From assembly GCF_020379485.1 (NCBI RefSeq), contig NC_063452.1, positions 26,914,770 to 26,978,769 on the forward strand: a DNA stretch of 64,000 nt, given 5' to 3'. Below are positions 60,117-64,000 of the stretch, one piece after another. Source of the stretch: Brassica napus (taxonomy: Eukaryota > Streptophyta > Magnoliopsida > Brassicales > Brassicaceae). The notes below the pieces were generated by a model, which saw only the letters and a list, made by a program, of their open reading frames with translations, made no database searches and was not told the origin of the DNA. Every line of letters begins with the position of its first letter. Positions within the stretch are counted from its first letter, which is position 1. A program made the translations under genes and the position numbers.

Positions 60117-60145
60117 CCCGCAGCGTAGCGCGGGTGTTTACCTAG
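60117..60145 (+). mobile_element. Helitron 3' terminus
   Basis: A GC-rich hairpin CCCGCAGCGTAGCGCGGG in AT-rich DNA, followed by a short spacer and CTAG before T, is the standard Helitron 3' end. The 5' TC end was not located and may have been separated from it by the copy B insertion. Confidence 0.5.
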
Positions 60146-60338
60146 TATTAGTAATGACACAAATAATTATCAAAGTGTTCAAATTGAAGATGATACAAAA
60201 GTTTGAGCTTATATGAAAATTATCAGTTGTCAATTGCTAAAGAAATTAGGATTGCAAACCAGTATGGTCACTGTTCCCAGTGTTAAATATTAGCCTCAAT
60301 AGTAAAAAGATTTAGTATAAGACTAGACTTTAAATAAT

Positions 60339-61543
60339 GGGAAATTGGAATGGATAACTACAAAACAAAGCATAATTCAATATCTAACCAAAAAATAAAT
60401 TACCTCCATTATTTATGTAATATATACTACAATACCCCTAAGAATCCGGTTAATGAAATATTAAAATATCTTCTTCTTATTCAATTACCAACTACCACGA
60501 TTACCAACTACCACCGCTCTTCTTCCTTCTCTACCATACATCGTCTCCACTTCATCTATCGTTTTTACCGCTACGTCTATGCTTCTGAAGTTTACAGACC
60601 ACAACACCGTTACGGTCGAGGCGTCTTTGATTCTCTTCTTCACATCATCGATTTCTGTCAGATCAGTGGAACTATTATATGTTATTTCGTTTGTTACTAT
60701 TCTATTTAATAATACTTCATGTTATATACTATTTACATATTTTGATATTTGGATTAAAGTTTATATTTACTCTTTAGGGTTTAGTAATTAATATTTTAGA
60801 TTTAGTTTATGGAATATTTTAGTTGGTGCCAGGGTGAGCATTACCTCTTTTCTTGTTATTTGTTAATTTTAGATATACATAGTATAGTATATTTAAACCA
60901 TTTAATAATTTTATTAATATGAACTATACCATTTACCATATTCTATTCTATTTATGTTTTCATATGATGAAAGAGTTATGTGTACATGCCTATAATTTTA
61001 TTATCATGTTGTTTACTATCTATAAGATACATATGAACATTGAAAACAACTGTAGATGTCAAGCATGTAAACACATTATACTTTTCTAATATTATGCTAT
61101 TCGATAATTTCATTGTGTGTACTATTCTATTTAGTTTATTTCATACCATTCAGTTTGTTCCATATCATTCAGTGTTCTATATCATTATGCATAAAAGACC
61201 ATCATTTCGTCTCCATCTACGACAATTTTTTTTTTCTTTAGCCACGACGACGACCACCACAACACAGCCACAATATCTATTGATACAAAAAGCCATTGTT
61301 TCTTCCATATTTATGACTGTCACACCATCATCGTCAATGCCATAACCACCATCACTGTAACAACGTTTTTTTTTTTTTTTTTTATTTAAGTGATATCCTT
61401 ATGTGTTATCACCGTCAACCGTCTTAGAAAAATGAGAAAACCGGAAGAAAAAAAGAAAAAAATGATAGGAGATCTAATTATGTCAACATCATTGCCATAT
61501 TCTTAATTTTTCTTTCAAATTTGTCTATTACACAAATTAACCC
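60339..61543 (+). mobile_element. MULE (VANDAL-like) non-autonomous element, copy C
   Basis: A 1205-bp element flanked by the perfect 9-bp duplication TTAAATAAT (60330-60338, 61544-61552). It begins GGGAAATTGGAATGGATAAC and ends CACAAATTAACCC, the same terminal pattern as copies A and B. Head (AATACCCCTAAGAATCCGG) and tail (AATTATGTCAACATCATTG) also match A, but the interior is more diverged, so it is an older or different subfamily member. Several ORFs across it are low-complexity and not convincing. Confidence 0.72.
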
Positions 61544-61552
61544 TTAAATAAT

Positions 61553-62178
61553 TGTCTTTGCTTTTAGCATCATTTAATATTTTGGATATATTTTTAGTAC
61601 TATACATACATGTTATTAATATATAATATTTATCTATTATTTAATTTGAATTAAAATAAATTATATTGATTTCATTCCATTCTTTTAATTATATTTGTGT
61701 TGTTAAAAAAGTATTTGCAATGTATAGAGTGAGCCGTCCTACTTGATTTTACAAAAAAATATCAGCTAAATAACTGAAAACATGTATAAGCATAAATATA
61801 GAGAAATAAAAAGAATAAATAAAATAATTCAATTTATTAGAATAGGGAATTTTATGCTTATACTTAATTTTTGATTTCATTATTCTATGCATCATTTTAT
61901 TTTGAACACCTATACATCTTCGTTTCATTTCCATCCAGTTACACTCTGAATTTTCAATCCGGTTAATGTACCGGTTCGATATAATATGGCTTGGTTAATG
62001 TTCCGGTTCAGAATAAAATTATTGGTTTGGCATGGTACATAAAGCTTCCACGTGTTTATGAAACATCATACACGTGGCCCAAGTCAAAACCCTCAAGCAG
62101 CGAAAACCTAGTCGTCCCGTCACCGTAACCAATTCGAATTCCAATTTAACGAGAAATAAAATAAGCGTTAGATGATCG
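61553..62178 (+). promoter_or_regulatory. cardiolipin synthase upstream region
   Basis: AT-rich DNA to about 61930, then the probable promoter and leader. Two CACGTG G-boxes lie at 62049-62054 and 62071-62076, about 105-130 bp before the start codon. A 13-codon upstream ORF (62172-62213) overlaps the main start in another frame. Confidence 0.5.
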
Positions 62179-62213
62179 ATGGCGTTCTACAGATCTCTAA
62201 GAAAGCTTGCTGA
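62172..62213 (+). promoter_or_regulatory. overlapping upstream ORF of CLS
   Basis: ATG at 62172, seven bases before the CLS ATG at 62179 and out of frame, ending TGA at 62211-62213. If ribosomes use it, it would lower CLS initiation. Contexts are GATGATG (weak) for the uORF and CGATGG (better, G at +4) for CLS, so leaky scanning is likely. Confidence 0.5.
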
Positions 62214-64000
62214 AACCAATCCCCTTAAAAAGTCCAGACCATTCTTCACCGCCGCCGCAGCTTCCGGCGGAACCGTTTCTCCGATCGCACCGTCGTTTTC
62301 GCCGCTGATCCCACAGTTCACGAACCGGTTGTCTCCGCTTTCGAAATGGTTCGTACCTCTCCACGGACCTCTGTTCCTGTCTCCTCCTCCTTGGAAACTG
62401 CTCCAGTCCGCGACGCCTCTTCACTGGCGAGGAAACGGCGCCGTTTTGAGGGAGGTGGAGGCTCTGAGTGTTAGATTGGATCGGATTAGGAGAAGAACGA
62501 GGTTAGGGTTACAGTCTGTGACACAACACGTGGATGATAATTATTTGGCTAAGGAGGAAGATGGAAGCAGAGGAGGAGGGATAATGGAGAGTTTTGTGAA
62601 TGTGCCGAATATGATATCTATGGCACGATTAGCATCTGGTCCTGTGCTTTGGTGGTATGTGTATCAAGCACCTCTTTTCTCATATCATCAGAGGATGAAG
62701 AATCTGAACTTTGATTGATTCTTTCTTGTATTGTAGGATGATATTGAATGAGATGTATACTCCTGCTTTCGTAGGGTTGGCTGTTTCTGGAGCTAGTGAT
62801 TGGGTATATTCATCTTCTTTGTTGTTAATTGTTTGGAGAAACATGGTTTTGAATCTTAATTTTCTGGGCTCTTTACTCTGTAGTTAGATGGTTACATGGC
62901 TAGGAGAATGAAGATTGATTCTGTGGTTGGCTCTTACCTTGATCCTCTTGCTGACAAGGTAAATACCTAATGATCTTTTAATGTGTTTAGTATTTTTTTT
63001 TCTTACTCACTGTGGTTGTTCTCTGACTGTGGTTTCAAGTTTTCACCTCCGATTTATTGATTATTTAACTTTCAATTTCAGGTTCTTATTGGATGTGTTG
63101 CATTAGCAATGGTGCAGAAGGATCTTCTTCATCGTGAGTACTTTTTTTTAGCTTAAAGTTTCTACTTTTAGTCTTTTAATCTCAGACAGCTATAAAAACA
63201 AACCTTCGTAGAAAAAGCTTGCGACTTAGTTTTGGTACCACGAGGAAACCCCCATCTAAGTTGATTAACTAGTTAAGTCGTCTTGGATACAACATTCTAA
63301 ACTCAGACAACATTTTGGTACTGTTATGTTTATGTGACATTTGTGCTTTAAAGCTGGGCTGGTTGGAATCGTGGTGTTCCGTGATGTTGCACTGGTCGGC
63401 GGAGCGGTATATCTAAGGGCATTAAACTTAGACTGGAAGGTGAAGCTCGACAACTTTAGAACTAGAACAACCAAACCATTTTTTTCCCTCTCGACCATAT
63501 ATGGTTACAGAAGTTGAGATTATTGATAGAAATCATTTTTGGCCTTATATTCTCAGTGGAAAAAATGGAGTGATTTCTTCAACCTCGATGGTGCAAGCCC
63601 CCAGAAAGTAAAACCATTATTCATAAGCAAGGTATGATCTCCAGTTGACAGCGTGTGCTCCTAAAAACCACACATATGTTACATCTTTTGGTATACTTAA
63701 CCAGTTGGTTGAAAAACAGGTGAATACAGTTTTCCAATTGGCTCTAGTCGCTGGTGCACTCCTTCAACCTGAATTTGGGAATCCAGATACACAGACATGG
63801 ATCAATTATCTAAGGTACTATATTAGTCTTTTTCTTAAAGAACAGTCTGGATTAGTTAAAAGCATATGGAGTGTGTTCTGAAGTGTTTCTTATTGGTCTC
63901 ATTTGTTTTGTATCCAGCTGGTTAGTTGCTTCGACGACTATGGCTTCAACAGCAGCTTATGGAGCGCAGTACATGAAGAACAAACCTATCTCCATGATTA
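62179..64000 (+). CDS. CLS: mitochondrial cardiolipin synthase, cut by window end
   Basis: Exons 62179-62654, 62737-62803, 62884-62958, 63082-63133, 63354-63439, 63557-63631, 63720-63814 and 63918 to the window end, all GT..AG, give 336 codons in frame; the Arabidopsis protein has about 341 residues, so only a few codons are missing. The N-terminus is rich in Arg, Ser and Ala without acidic residues, a mitochondrial presequence. The CDP-alcohol phosphotransferase signature is complete: Asp180, Asp183-Gly184, Ala187-Arg188, Gly197, Asp201 and Asp205. Hydrophobic helices follow ([44 protein letters not shown]). The enzyme joins CDP-diacylglycerol and phosphatidylglycerol to make cardiolipin in the inner mitochondrial membrane, needed for respiratory supercomplexes and mitochondrial fission. 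Gene order after the deaminase matches Arabidopsis At4g04880-At4g04870. Confidence 0.95.

Noticed and set aside
59211..60791. Short plus-strand ORFs near MULE copies B and C
   Set aside because: Ile/Tyr/Phe-rich translations of AT-rich transposon DNA without any conserved motif.
1..64000. A bacterial-style defence or biosynthetic cluster
   Set aside because: All genes are spliced plant genes or transposon genes; the host genes act in unrelated pathways and are neighbours by ancient synteny only.

Overview
The window is plant nuclear DNA from the Brassicaceae, most likely a Brassica or close relative. It has intron-rich genes with GT..AG junctions, AT-rich intergenic DNA and dense layers of transposons. 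Four single-copy genes have the same order as a block of Arabidopsis chromosome 4, recalled from knowledge as At4g04890, At4g04885, At4g04880 and At4g04870: PDF2 (+), PCFS4 (-), an adenosine/N6-mAMP deaminase (+) and mitochondrial cardiolipin synthase (+, cut by the window end). All four have continuous spliced reading frames and look functional.

Layout. Positions 1-2750 hold degenerate telomere-like repeats, a broken F-box gene (+) and a broken DUF1985 gene (-). Positions 4653-9995 hold a complete but mutated Ty3/gypsy chromovirus on the minus strand, with near-identical LTRs and a 5-bp target duplication. Positions 9996-16600 are AT-rich and form the distal and proximal upstream region of PDF2, with a Stowaway-type MITE, a CACTA-like terminus and an L1-box. 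PDF2 (16605-20861, ten coding exons, a Helitron in intron 8) converges on PCFS4 (22112-25316, seven exons).

Positions 25.3-45.5 kb are a transposon cluster between PCFS4 and the deaminase. It holds a SINE, a scrap of S-domain receptor kinase, a Copia element with unusual TA..TA LTR ends (27814-34551) that carries a CACTA transposon with an intact 448-residue gene (28034-31079), an older Copia gag fragment, and a decayed Tat-like gypsy element (35644-43279) with an antisense, intron-containing extra ORF. The deaminase occupies 45576-47546. Between it and cardiolipin synthase (62179 onward) lie unprocessed pseudogenes of eEF1B and of a 3xHMG-box protein, a 5'-truncated LINE, and three copies of one non-autonomous MULE family (A 52318-56312, B 58184-59958, C 60339-61543), each with a perfect 9-bp target duplication.

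The host genes do not form an operon-like unit. They act in epidermal identity (PDF2), mRNA 3'-end processing (PCFS4), modified-nucleotide catabolism (deaminase) and mitochondrial membrane lipid synthesis (CLS). I found no convincing new multi-gene system. The most original content is the structure of the mobile elements: the MULE family, the TA..TA Copia with its nested CACTA, and the Tat element with its antisense gene and palindromic repeats.
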